Positions 35,900-44,186 of a DNA stretch of 64,000 nucleotides are shown piece after piece. The notes under the pieces are model-generated. The model saw nothing but the letters and a program-made list of their open reading frames with translations. It was not told where the DNA came from and did not search any database. The stretch spans positions 310,001 through 374,000 of the forward strand of contig JAHEBU010000003.1 in the NCBI GenBank assembly GCA_024642115.1, written 5' to 3'. The translations under genes and the position numbers were made by a program. Positions within the stretch are counted from its first letter, which is position 1; every line of letters starts with the position of its first letter. Source of the stretch: Marivivens sp. GTDB taxonomy: Bacteria; Pseudomonadota; Alphaproteobacteria; Rhodobacterales; Rhodobacteraceae.

Positions 35900-38116
35900 T
35901 CAGGCCGGCATCGCGGCCTTCACACGGTCCGGTGTCATCGGGAGACGCGTCACCCGAGCACCTACTGCGTCGAACACCGCGTTGCCGACGGCAGCAGAGG
36001 TTGGTCCTTGTGCCGATTCACCCGTGCCAAGGAACGGCTCGCCAGGACGGTCGATAAGAGAGACTTCGATCGGCGGAACCTCGTTGAAAGTGATGATCGG
36101 ATAGCTGGCCCAATCGCGCGATAGCACCTTGGTGTCGTCGAACTTCACCTCTTCCTTGAGTGTCCAGCTTAGCGACTGGATCAGTCCGCCTTCGATCTGG
36201 TTGGCGATACCGTCGGGATTGATCATCTGACCGCTGTCATTGGCGGCGGCAGCGCGGACCACCCGGACCCGACCATTGCGGGCCGTCACCTGAACCTCGA
36301 CTGCGACCGCCGTGTAGGCGGCAAGGTTCTTATAGCGGGCGAAAGCGATACCCCGGCCAAAGCCCGGCCGCGCTTCCCATGCATCCCAACCAAAGGTTTC
36401 GGCGCATTTTGTCAGCACGTCCCGCGCCCTGGTATCTTCGAGATAGCGCAGCCGATATTCGACCGGATCAACGCCAGCATTTCGCGCCAGTTCATCCATG
36501 AAGGACTCGATGGCGAAGGTGTTGGCGTATGCTCCAAGGCCCCTGGTCGAAGAGACACGGAGAGGCATTTCAGTGATGAAGTGCGTTGCCACACGAGTGC
36601 CTGGGAAGGTGTAGATCGGGATGCCGTTCCGGGTGGCGGCATAGTTCGGCGGGCCGCCGTCCTTTGGCGTCGGCATTTCAAATGGCGGCTCTAGATACCG
36701 CGCTGAAAGCAGGTTGCCTGCGTTGCCGCTCGGCCGTGTGCCGTGTGGGGTCGAATAGATCTCCATGTTCCAATCGAGGATGTTGCCATCGGCATCGACT
36801 CCGGCCTTCGTCTGCATGACCATGGCAGAGCCATATGGTTCCCACGCGTGTTCCTGTTCGCGGGTATATTGCAGCTTGATCGGCGTTCCCGGCATCGCGG
36901 CAGCGAGCAATGCCGCATCCGCCGAGGCGTCGTCGGCATTGTTGTGGCCATAACATCCAGATCCGTGGGTGTGGACGCATTGCACCTTGCCATCTGCAAG
37001 GCCCAACATCTGCTGAATGGCAGCGGCCGTTGAAAACACGCTTTGGCTGGCGGTGTTGATCGTCATCACGCCATCCGCATCCATGACCGCGATTGCTGCG
37101 GAGGTGCCGATCGACCCGTGCATGTGATAGGGGCGCATATATTCGTTTTCGATCACCTTGGCGGCGGGATCGCCACCCTCGCGCGGGGTGTTCACCCATT
37201 CGGTCAATTCGCTTGGCGCCGCCTTGAGCCAGTCGAAGATGCCGTCGGATGTGGGCAGAGCACTCTCGACCTGCCACTCGGAGCCGGTTTCCAATGCTTT
37301 TGCAGCCGCCCAAGCCTGATCCTGATGATCTGCGATCACGCCGAGGAACGATCCGTTCTGGATCACCTTCAGAACGCCGGGCATTTTGCCTACGCCTTCC
37401 ACATCAGCCTTGACCAGCGTTGCCTTGTAGGTCGGCGGACGGGCCACGGCGCCGAACTTGACGCCTTCGGGGTTTGTTTCCTGAATGAAGATCTGTTCGC
37501 CGGTCATCTTTGCTGGAATATCGAGCCGCATGACAGGCTTGCCCATGTAGCGATACTTCATCGGGTCAAGCAGGGGGCCTTCACCGGTGGCCGCCACGTT
37601 GAGTTCGTCGCCTTGGACGAGTTCCCAATACGTCACATGGCTCCCGTCAGGTGCCGAGATCGTGCCGTCCTCGACGACCAGGTCGGCGGCATTTGCGCCC
37701 AACTTGTCAGCGGCCATCTGCGTCAGCATTTGGCGCACGTCGGCCGACGCCTGTTGCACGGCAGGCGCGCAGTAGGGGGCAGACTGCGATCCGGCTGTCG
37801 TGCCTTCGTCGGGGCCGACGCGAGTGTCGCCCGAAATGACGTTCAGCCGGGCCATGTCGATCATCAGTTCGTCGGCGCAGCATTGTGCGGCCATTGTCAC
37901 CGCACCCTGCCCCAGTTCAACCTTGCCGATCAGCAGGGTGACAGTGCCGTCCGAATTGATCCTGATCCAAGAGTTGAGCATCGGGTTCTTTTCAAGGTCA
38001 CCCGGCAGCTTGGATGCACCTTCAGCCAATGCGCCGCGAGGAAGGGCAAAGCTGAGCGTCAGGAAGCCCGCAGTGGCAAGAAATGCCCGCCGGTCGATTG
38101 TGAAAGGGGAGTTCAT
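35900..38116 (-). CDS. Periplasmic molybdenum hydroxylase, molybdopterin-binding subunit (xanthine dehydrogenase family, IorB/AldH type)
   Basis: A 738-residue catalytic subunit. The N-terminus FTIDRRAFLATAGFLTLSFA is a twin-arginine signal, so the folded cofactor-loaded enzyme is exported. Family motifs are LIGKVELGQGAVTMAAQCC, THGSGCYGHNNADDASADAA, STRGLGAYANTFAIESFMDE and, at the C-terminus, GTGESAQGPTSAAVGNAVFD, which holds the catalytic Glu region (GESA). Members oxidise aldehydes or hydroxylate N-heterocycles such as isoquinoline. It ends the operon after the [2Fe-2S] subunit gene 3 bases upstream. No FAD subunit and no XdhC-like maturation factor is present, which points to cytochrome c as electron acceptor. 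Confidence 0.9.
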   Translation of the reverse strand: MNSPFTIDRRAFLATAGFLTLSFALPRGALAEGASKLPGDLEKNPMLNSWIRINSDGTVTLLIGKVELGQGAVTMAAQCCADELMIDMARLNVISGDTRVGPDEGTTAGSQSAPYCAPAVQQASADVRQMLTQMAADKLGANAADLVVEDGTISAPDGSHVTYWELVQGDELNVAATGEGPLLDPMKYRYMGKPVMRLDIPAKMTGEQIFIQETNPEGVKFGAVARPPTYKATLVKADVEGVGKMPGVLKVIQNGSFLGVIADHQDQAWAAAKALETGSEWQVESALPTSDGIFDWLKAAPSELTEWVNTPREGGDPAAKVIENEYMRPYHMHGSIGTSAAIAVMDADGVMTINTASQSVFSTAAAIQQMLGLADGKVQCVHTHGSGCYGHNNADDASADAALLAAAMPGTPIKLQYTREQEHAWEPYGSAMVMQTKAGVDADGNILDWNMEIYSTPHGTRPSGNAGNLLSARYLEPPFEMPTPKDGGPPNYAATRNGIPIYTFPGTRVATHFITEMPLRVSSTRGLGAYANTFAIESFMDELARNAGVDPVEYRLRYLEDTRARDVLTKCAETFGWDAWEARPGFGRGIAFARYKNLAAYTAVAVEVQVTARNGRVRVVRAAAANDSGQMINPDGIANQIEGGLIQSLSWTLKEEVKFDDTKVLSRDWASYPIITFNEVPPIEVSLIDRPGEPFLGTGESAQGPTSAAVGNAVFDAVGARVTRLPMTPDRVKAAMPA

Positions 38117-38119
38117 GGC

Positions 38120-38575
38120 TCAGGCCTCCTCTGCCGCACGCAGGACAGCGCGCACGATCCGGTTGTGGGTGCCACAGCGGCACAGGTTGCCGTTCAGCGC
38201 GGCGCGAACATCCGACTCGGTCGGTTTGGGATTGATGTCCAGAAGGGCCTGCGCGGTCATGATCATGCCCGACAGGCAGTAGCCGCATTGTGCGGCTTGT
38301 TCATCGATAAAGGCCTGTTGCAGTTTGCTGGGTTTGCCATTTTCACGCAGCCCCTCAAGCGTGGTAACAGACCGCCCGGCAGCCGAGGCCGCCGTCGTCT
38401 GGCACGAGATGACCCGTTCGCCATCCACATGGACGGCGCATGCACCGCACTGTGCCTTGCCACAGCCGAATTTCTGACCGTTGGCGTCGAGTTGATTGGT
38501 CAGAACTGACAGCAGCGTGGCGCCTTCCGGGGCCTCCACCGATACATCGGTTCCGTTCAAGTTGAAGTTGATCAA
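38120..38575 (-). CDS. Molybdenum hydroxylase [2Fe-2S] subunit
   Basis: A protein of 151 residues if started at TTG 38575 (INFNLNGTDVSVEAPEGATL), which has GGAGG eight bases upstream and gives the family's normal length; an ATG 78 bases further up adds an unmatched leader. The first [2Fe-2S] cluster is the plant-type CGKAQCGACAVHVDGERVISC region (CxxxxCxxC). The second is CGYCLSGMIMTAQALL with CRCGTHNRI. It carries electrons from the molybdenum site. It has no signal peptide and is expected to be exported together with the TAT-signal-bearing large subunit. Confidence 0.9.
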   Translation of the reverse strand: MINFNLNGTDVSVEAPEGATLLSVLTNQLDANGQKFGCGKAQCGACAVHVDGERVISCQTTAASAAGRSVTTLEGLRENGKPSKLQQAFIDEQAAQCGYCLSGMIMTAQALLDINPKPTESDVRAALNGNLCRCGTHNRIVRAVLRAAEEA

Positions 38576-38802
38576 GGTCCATCCTCCCGTCTGCACCTTT
38601 TGGGGGTGCGTTGCAGATGAGGCCGCCTTTGATTTATCGATTTGCCGGTTCACAGGACGTCTAAAAAATCACCAAGGTCACTGTTTGGCGGCCCCATTCT
38701 TCACCTTGGTGAGAACACGTTGACATCCCTCGTCCGAGTCGCACAAGCTAAATTATCAGTCTATCAATTAAGGCTGACGCCACGCACACAGAGGCTCACG
38801 CC

Positions 38803-39057
38803 ATGTATCTCCTTGTTGCAACTCACAGATCCCCCGAATGGGAAGGCGAAATCGCGCGTGAATTTTTTGAGGAAGTTGCGGCGGCAGAGGCCCGGATGGC
38901 ACGCTGGGCAAGGTTTGGCGTGGATAGCTTTTGCAACACGCCCAGCGACATCTGGATCTTTGGGGACGATGGACAGCCGGTGCGGATCTGGGATTGGCGC
39001 ACGCGCGCCCCGGTTGAAATTGACAGAAAATCCGAGAACACGGAGCGGCAGGAATGA
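38803..39057 (+). CDS. 84-residue protein of unknown function, coupled to the cytochrome c gene
   Basis: A soluble, acidic, tryptophan-rich small protein (YLLVATHRSPEWEGEIAREF, then WARFGVDSFCNTPSDIWIFG and VRIWDWRTRAPVEID). No domain is recognised. AGAGG lies ten bases before the ATG, and the stop TGA overlaps the ATG of the cytochrome c gene (ATGA at 39054-39057), strong evidence that it is a real, coupled gene. The opposite frame is interrupted less convincingly. It is divergent from the molybdenum hydroxylase genes and may serve that system; its role is unknown. Confidence 0.7.
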   Translation: MYLLVATHRSPEWEGEIAREFFEEVAAAEARMARWARFGVDSFCNTPSDIWIFGDDGQPVRIWDWRTRAPVEIDRKSENTERQE

Positions 39058-40313
39058 AGTGGTTATTGACGATCTTTGCCGTCCTGATTGCCCTGTCTGG
39101 CGCCGCATGGCTTTGGGCGAATCGAGCCGGAGAGATCGAGGCGATTTCGCCTCCGGACGCCGCGGCGTTTGACCCAGCCAAGATCGCTCAGGGTGAAACA
39201 CTTGCCACATTGGGAGGCTGTGAAAGCTGCCACGGAAACGACTTGTCCGGCGGCATTGCGCTTGAGACCCCTTTCGGAGCAATCCATTCGACCAATCTGA
39301 CCCCTGATGCCGACACCGGTATCGGCACATGGTCCGAGATGGCCTTTGCCCGGGCCATGCGCCAAGGCATCAGCCGCGATGGTCACCTGCTCTATCCGGC
39401 GTTCCCATATGACAGTTTCACCAACGTGTCCGACGATGACCTTTCCGCGCTCTACGCGTTCATGATGTCCCGTCCGGCGGTGGCGAAGGCGCCCGTTGCG
39501 AACGGTCTGTCCTTTCCCTTCAACCTTCGACCAGCGATGGCAGGCTGGAACCTGCTGTTCCTGAACAAAGGCCCCTATGTCCCCGACCCGAACAAAAGCG
39601 ATAGTTGGAACCGCGGGGCATACATAGCAGAAGGTCTTGGTCATTGCGCCTCTTGCCACACGCCGCGAAATGGGTTCGGCGCGCGCGACACCGGCCAGCC
39701 CTACGCCGGCGCCCTGATCGAAGGCTGGTTTGCCCCCGCCTTGAATGCCACGTCGCCCGCCCCGATCCCGTGGGCGTCGGACGCTTTGATGAACTACCTC
39801 TACGATGGTTGGGACGCGGACCACGGTATTTCCGCAGGACCGATGCAGGACGTTGTAAAACATGTGGGCGCCCTGTCGGAAGACGATATGACGGCACTTG
39901 CCGAATATGTCCTGTCGCTTCAATCGGGCCGTGATCCGGCCGAGGGCAACGCGGCCCGCGCTTTTGCGACCCAAGCAGCCGCTACCGCCGACGCGCCCGA
40001 GTTTTCCGAGGGGCAGGCACTGTTCGAAAAAAGTTGCCAGAACTGTCACCGCGATGGCACTGACATGGTGCCCCTCGCATTGAGCAGTGCTGTCAATCTG
40101 CCGTCCCCGGCGAACCTGATTCATGTGGTCACCGAAGGCATCACCCCGTCAGAGAACGCGTATTTCGTAAAGCCAATGCCAGGATTTCCCTTGCTGACCC
40201 AGAGCGAAAGGGAAAACTTGGCTCGATACGTCCGCCATCGCTTTAGCCAAAAGCCGCAGTGGACGGACGTAGATCTTTCAGAAGCTGCAGCGTCAGCGTC
40301 AGAAGGTCAGTGA
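39054..40313 (+). CDS. Three-haem c-type cytochrome (alcohol/aldehyde dehydrogenase cytochrome subunit type)
   Basis: A 419-residue protein with an N-terminal membrane anchor or signal (KWLLTIFAVLIALSGAAWLW) and three CxxCH sites: C56-C59-H60 (CESCH), C198-C201-H202 (CASCH) and about residues 328-332 (CQNCH). Met ligands are available in the YPAFPYDSFTNVSDDDLSAL region and in later loops. The layout equals the cytochrome subunit of membrane-bound alcohol/aldehyde dehydrogenases of acetic acid bacteria. Divergent from the molybdenum hydroxylase genes, it is the likely route for their electrons to the respiratory chain. It overlaps the 84-residue gene by four bases. Confidence 0.9.
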   Translation: MKWLLTIFAVLIALSGAAWLWANRAGEIEAISPPDAAAFDPAKIAQGETLATLGGCESCHGNDLSGGIALETPFGAIHSTNLTPDADTGIGTWSEMAFARAMRQGISRDGHLLYPAFPYDSFTNVSDDDLSALYAFMMSRPAVAKAPVANGLSFPFNLRPAMAGWNLLFLNKGPYVPDPNKSDSWNRGAYIAEGLGHCASCHTPRNGFGARDTGQPYAGALIEGWFAPALNATSPAPIPWASDALMNYLYDGWDADHGISAGPMQDVVKHVGALSEDDMTALAEYVLSLQSGRDPAEGNAARAFATQAAATADAPEFSEGQALFEKSCQNCHRDGTDMVPLALSSAVNLPSPANLIHVVTEGITPSENAYFVKPMPGFPLLTQSERENLARYVRHRFSQKPQWTDVDLSEAAASASEGQ

Positions 40314-40429
40314 GAGAGTCTCGTCAGAACCGATCCAGCGTGTCGATCCATTACCGGTTCGCCAGAACCCAAATCGCTGACTTTTCAGGCGAAGATGTCA
40401 CTTTTATTGGTGGTCGATCAGCAACTTTC

Positions 40430-41083
40430 TTATGTCGCGCCAACAATCTCCTTGCGTCGTAGCGGATGCGAGTCCGCGAACGCGGGTAGCTCTAGAAGTC
40501 GGTCGGTTAAGTCTTTGAAGCGAGGAAACGGGGTCAAATCGACGTCGAAGGGGCCACCAGCGACAGCATGGCTTGTCATGGCAATTTCGGCCAAGCCGAC
40601 TGTGTCGCCAAAGAGAAAGGGGTTTGGCGGCCGTCGATTGAGTCGTTCTTCATAGGCCGCCACTCCTTCGGTCAACCAATGTCTTGCCCAAGCCTTTACC
40701 GCATCCGGGTCGGCGCCATACTCTTCTGCCAGATGTTTCCGGATCCGGGGCACTATCAAAGGATGGGCGTCGGCAATTGTGTTGAGAGCCAGCGCAAGCG
40801 CCTCTGCCCGGTCAAACGGATCCGAAGGCAACAATCGATATCCACTGCCAGTTCCGTCAAGATAATCAAGGATCGCAAAGGACTGCGTGATGACCCTGCC
40901 ATCCACCTCGAGGGCGGGAACTGCTGCGTTTGGGTTCAAGGTCAAGAATTCGTCGCTGAATTGATGCCCTTTGAGCAAGTCATATTCCACCTCCTCGAAG
41001 GGCAGACCCATGAGGTTGAGCGCCACACGGACCCGATAGGTAGCATTTGAACGCCAGTATCCATGGAGCCGCAACCGTGTCAT
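40430..41083 (-). CDS. maiA: Zeta-class glutathione S-transferase / maleylacetoacetate isomerase-like
   Basis: A 217-residue protein with the thioredoxin-like N-terminal domain (LRLHGYWRSNATYRVRVALN, NPNAAVPALEVDGRVITQS) and the helical C-terminal domain with FLFGDTVGLAEIAMT. Length and the FAILDYLDG segment match maleylacetoacetate isomerase. The glutathione-activating motif is SNAT, where maleylacetoacetate isomerases usually have a run of serines, so activity on that substrate is uncertain. The start at 41083 follows GGAGA. No other tyrosine-degradation gene is nearby. It converges on the cytochrome c gene. Confidence 0.82.
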   Translation of the reverse strand: MTRLRLHGYWRSNATYRVRVALNLMGLPFEEVEYDLLKGHQFSDEFLTLNPNAAVPALEVDGRVITQSFAILDYLDGTGSGYRLLPSDPFDRAEALALALNTIADAHPLIVPRIRKHLAEEYGADPDAVKAWARHWLTEGVAAYEERLNRRPPNPFLFGDTVGLAEIAMTSHAVAGGPFDVDLTPFPRFKDLTDRLLELPAFADSHPLRRKEIVGAT

Positions 41084-41488
41084 CGAAATATCTCCGTTGC
41101 CTATGTGAATGGAACTAACGGCCATTCAGATAAGTATTGATCGGTCTAGAAGGGCAGGACGCAAGTTCTAAGTGATCTGATCGCCAGATGGTGCCGGAAT
41201 GGCGGCTTTGGTTTGATAGGGAGGACCGGCTCAACGCTCCGACGCATATGGACGGACAAGGCGCCGGATCCCGGCCCTTGGCGCAGCTTCGTGGCCGTCG
41301 AATACCAACCATCGAAGGGTCAACTAATTCAACAACTGCCGTCTGATTGAGCCTATCAGGAACATCCTGCCCGCAGAGTCCGAGGCCAACGACCACGCAG
41401 ATCTGGAATCTGAACCCATCGCCGCATAGCTCAGGTCAATCAGCCTCCGGCAAATTCGGCGCGGTTCAGTCCGATCGCACGCTGAAAG
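41084..41488. other. 405-bp gap inside the island
   Basis: Between the GST and MBL-fold genes, both on the minus strand, there is no supported gene. A minus frame at 41115-41396 and a plus frame ending near 41345 are open but show no family features. A relic of an insertion sequence is possible but not shown. Confidence 0.4.
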
Positions 41489-42373
41489 CTAGACACGCAC
41501 CTGGTAGCTCACCGGCTCCCAGCGGTAACTGTCAGCGGTTCGCTCCACATAGCCCAAGGACGGGAACGGCATATGATGCCCGATGACGGGTATCGCGTCA
41601 GTCGCGACCATGTCGAGCACGCGTTTGCGTGCCGCGATCGCAAGGTCGGAGTCGTCATCGAAGAATACCTTAGCCTCGGGCACTTGCAGCGAGAAGACAT
41701 AGTGGTTGGCCAGATCACCCCAAAGCAGGACCTGTTTGCCGCCGCTTTCCACCATGAACATCATGTGCCCGACGGAGTGCCCGTAGGCCTCGATTGATGT
41801 GATTCCGGATGCGACCCTGTCGCCCGGTGCGAGAAATGTCATCTGGTCGGCCAATGGCACGATAAGGTCGAGAAACATCTCGCGGTTGGCGGCGCGGCTT
41901 GCCGGGATCCGGGCCCCTGATTTCCATTCGTCAAACTCGACCTGCCCAATCGCGTAGCGCGCATTTGGAAAAGCTGGCGCACCGTCAATGGTGACACCCA
42001 GAATGTGATCCGGGTGCACATGGCTGAAGACGACGAGGTCCACATCCTCGGGGGCATATCCCGCTGCGGCCATCCGTTTGCGCAGCAGACCTGTGTTGGC
42101 ACTGGGCCCCTTGGCACCAAAGCCCACGTCGAACAGGACGAGTTCCTTGCCAGTATTCACAAGGGTTGGCACGAAGGGATGTTCAAACCGATCTACCGGC
42201 ACATGGGCCGCCGCCCCCAGGGCCGCGATTTCGGCGGCGTCGCGATCCAGACAGAACGGTGGTTTGACGGCATCGCGCAAGACCGTCCCATCGAGGACCG
42301 TTGTCACCTCGAATTCGCCGAGTGCAAGGCGGTTGACGGTTGCGAAATGTGCGCCCTGCATGGCTGCGGTCAT
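41489..42373 (-). CDS. MBL-fold metallo-hydrolase
   Basis: A 294-residue protein with the metallo-beta-lactamase zinc motif H118-x-H120-x-D122-H123 (FSHVHPDHILG). Further ligands fit GHSVGHMMF, LLWGDLAN and VIGHHMPFPSLGYV. The start at 42373 follows GGAAGGAC. The closest visible subgroup is the AttM/quorum-quenching-like lactonase and alkylsulfatase-type hydrolases with no signal peptide; the substrate is not determined. It is divergent from the alpha/beta-hydrolase gene 149 bases away. Confidence 0.88.
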   Translation of the reverse strand: MTAAMQGAHFATVNRLALGEFEVTTVLDGTVLRDAVKPPFCLDRDAAEIAALGAAAHVPVDRFEHPFVPTLVNTGKELVLFDVGFGAKGPSANTGLLRKRMAAAGYAPEDVDLVVFSHVHPDHILGVTIDGAPAFPNARYAIGQVEFDEWKSGARIPASRAANREMFLDLIVPLADQMTFLAPGDRVASGITSIEAYGHSVGHMMFMVESGGKQVLLWGDLANHYVFSLQVPEAKVFFDDDSDLAIAARKRVLDMVATDAIPVIGHHMPFPSLGYVERTADSYRWEPVSYQVRV

Positions 42374-42522
42374 GATCTGTCCTTCCAAAACCTCGCCCGA
42401 TGTTTGACCGGAACGTGGGGCGCTGCTCAAGCAGATTTGCCCGCGCTGGACCATTTGTCTCTGGACCTTGGGATCGACTTCACATCTTTTCGGGCGGCGA
42501 AACGCACCGCGAAAGGCAAGCT

Positions 42523-43242
42523 ATGGACCCGAATGAAACGGCACGCCCCGGCATATTGATGATCGCGGGCTTCGGTGACAATGCCAGCATGTTCGCGGGG
42601 CTTGCGGACACGGACCTTGCCCGAAGGTATGATCTTCTTCCTTATGATCTGCCGGGTTTTGGAGCCCCGCCGCTGGAGGGGGAAACGACGATTGACGCCT
42701 TGGCAGACGCGTTGGTGGCTGAGGCGCGACGGACAGGGGCACAAATCGTTCTTGCCCATTCGGTGGCGTCCATAATCGCATCTGTCGCATTGAGCAAAGA
42801 CGGCCCGCTTGAGATGATCTTGTCGGTTGAAGGCAACATCACCGCCGACGATGCCTATTTCTCGGGAACCGCAGCAAACTACGAGGACCCGGCGACCTTT
42901 CGCGCGGCATTTCTGGCGCGCCTCGCCGAAAAGGCCCAAGGGTCATCCATATACGCGCGATACCGCGACAACGTGGCCAAGGCCGACCCCAAGGCTCTGT
43001 GGCAGCTTGGCCGGGACGCGCGTCGCTTTTCAGATGCACGACACCCGGGCGAGGTTCTGGTTGCGTCGGGAAAGGTATCCTATCTTTATGACGACCCGAA
43101 TTGCCCGAAAAGCACGCTTGACTGGCTACAGTCCCATGACATCGACAAGCGCCGGCTTTTTGGGGCGTCACACTGGCCCAGCATCGACGTGCCAGACGTG
43201 CTGTCCACAGAATGCGTGAACGCGATCACTGATCTGAAATAG
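42523..43242 (+). CDS. Alpha/beta-fold hydrolase
   Basis: A 239-residue protein beginning DPNETARPGILMIAGFGDNA. The fold is shown by GILMIAGFGDNASMFAGLA (oxyanion loop), YDLLPYDLPGFGAPPLEGET and the nucleophile elbow LAHSVASIIASVAL, with Ser80 in A-H-S-V-A where G-x-S-x-G is usual. The catalytic His is likely in RRLFGASHWPSIDVP. GAAAGGCAAGCT precedes the ATG. Its substrate is unknown. It is the last intact gene of the island before the integrase and IS remnants. Confidence 0.82.
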   Translation: MDPNETARPGILMIAGFGDNASMFAGLADTDLARRYDLLPYDLPGFGAPPLEGETTIDALADALVAEARRTGAQIVLAHSVASIIASVALSKDGPLEMILSVEGNITADDAYFSGTAANYEDPATFRAAFLARLAEKAQGSSIYARYRDNVAKADPKALWQLGRDARRFSDARHPGEVLVASGKVSYLYDDPNCPKSTLDWLQSHDIDKRRLFGASHWPSIDVPDVLSTECVNAITDLK

Positions 43243-43518
43243 CTCCCCAGCACTTGCCCGGCCAAACAAGTCTTCATCATGGATAATGTGACGATCACTG
43301 CCCAACAGCAGCCTTAGCCGTGCATCCAGCGATGGTGCATACTGTGCCGCGGCGCTGTGATCCGAGTTTAGAATGTGCTGGACGATGCCCAAAAGACCGC
43401 TTCGACGGATCCGAGCCGCAGCATGCTACTCTTCCTCGCACCCGCGATGAACGAGTGCTTTCCGCCCTTTGTCTCGATCTTGGACCTGTCACGCATTCGT
43501 GCCGCCCCAAGTGCTCGT
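43243..43518. other. Non-coding stretch between the hydrolase and the IS remnant
   Basis: Several short open frames exist on both strands, none with recognisable protein features. With the adjacent IS3-type fragment it probably consists of insertion debris. Confidence 0.4.
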
Positions 43519-43610
43519 TCAAGCAACCTTCCGTTCGAAGGTGACGGGGCCTTTCCAGCCCAGTGCTGAATGGCGCCGACGTGGATCATAGAACCCGTTG
43601 ATGTTTTCCG
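43519..43610 (-). mobile_element. IS3-family transposase C-terminal remnant
   Basis: A minus-strand frame reads FYDPRRRHSALGWKGP, then VTFERKVA and a stop at 43519. This is the well-conserved C-terminal end of the IS3-family OrfB integrase-core transposase (Y-N/D-P-R-R-R-H-S-A-L-G). Only about 30 codons remain. Its upstream border falls inside the integrase frame, in another reading frame, near 43610. No terminal inverted repeats were identified. Confidence 0.75.
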
Positions 43611-44068
43611 AGCTCGGCCAGCTTGGTCTTCCGCGCCATTGCCGATATCTCACCTGCACTCTTCGCAACCATCGGTTCCAGCGTCGCATTCAATATACTG
43701 AGCGCGTCGATCCCCTTGATTTCGGCCCGATCAACGCGGCCAATGAGTTCAATCCAGGCAGCCGCGATTTCCGGTTCGCCAGGCATCTGTGCTCGCTCAG
43801 CATCGTCACGCGCCAGCACGGTTATGTAGTGATCCCATAGAGCATGTTCGCCGTCCGAGCCGAAAAGTGCACGGCGAGTCCAAAGATCATCGAAATCCCG
43901 TTGCCGCGCCGCGATTACTGGCCAGAGCCGACGCTTCGCTTCCGCCTCGTCCGTGGTCTTGAGAGAGGCGTTTCTGGTCTGCGTTCCCAAGATAGCCACC
44001 AGATCGAGTGGGACAGCAGGCCGAGCATAGTAGACCGAGCCACGCTTGCTAGGATAAAAAATGCGCAT
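43586..44068 (-). pseudogene. Truncated tyrosine-type integrase (N-terminal part only)
   Basis: About 160 residues remain of a protein that is normally about 400. The N-terminus RIFYPSKRGSVYYARPAVPL, then TRNASLKTTDEAEAKRRLW, matches the arm-binding N-terminal domain (DUF6538 type) of phage and island integrases. The catalytic domain with R-H-R-Y is absent. The frame runs about eight codons into the IS3-type remnant and stops at 43586, so the gene was interrupted by an insertion sequence and then lost its 3' part. The start at 44068 (or 44101) is 119-86 bases from the right att repeat, the expected position for the island's integrase. Confidence 0.8.
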
Positions 44069-44186
44069 CACGAAGAGCTCTTGGGTCTTGCTCCGGCGCA
44101 CCCGCCCAGACTACGATTTTCATCATTAGATTTTTACTATCATACACCTAATTTAAAACATGGGGTTGGTTCAAACCGGGTTCTGT

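Noticed and set aside
35714-36124. 136-codon plus frame between the MFS and hydroxylase genes
   Set aside because: Most of it lies opposite the C-terminus of the molybdenum hydroxylase and it lacks protein features.
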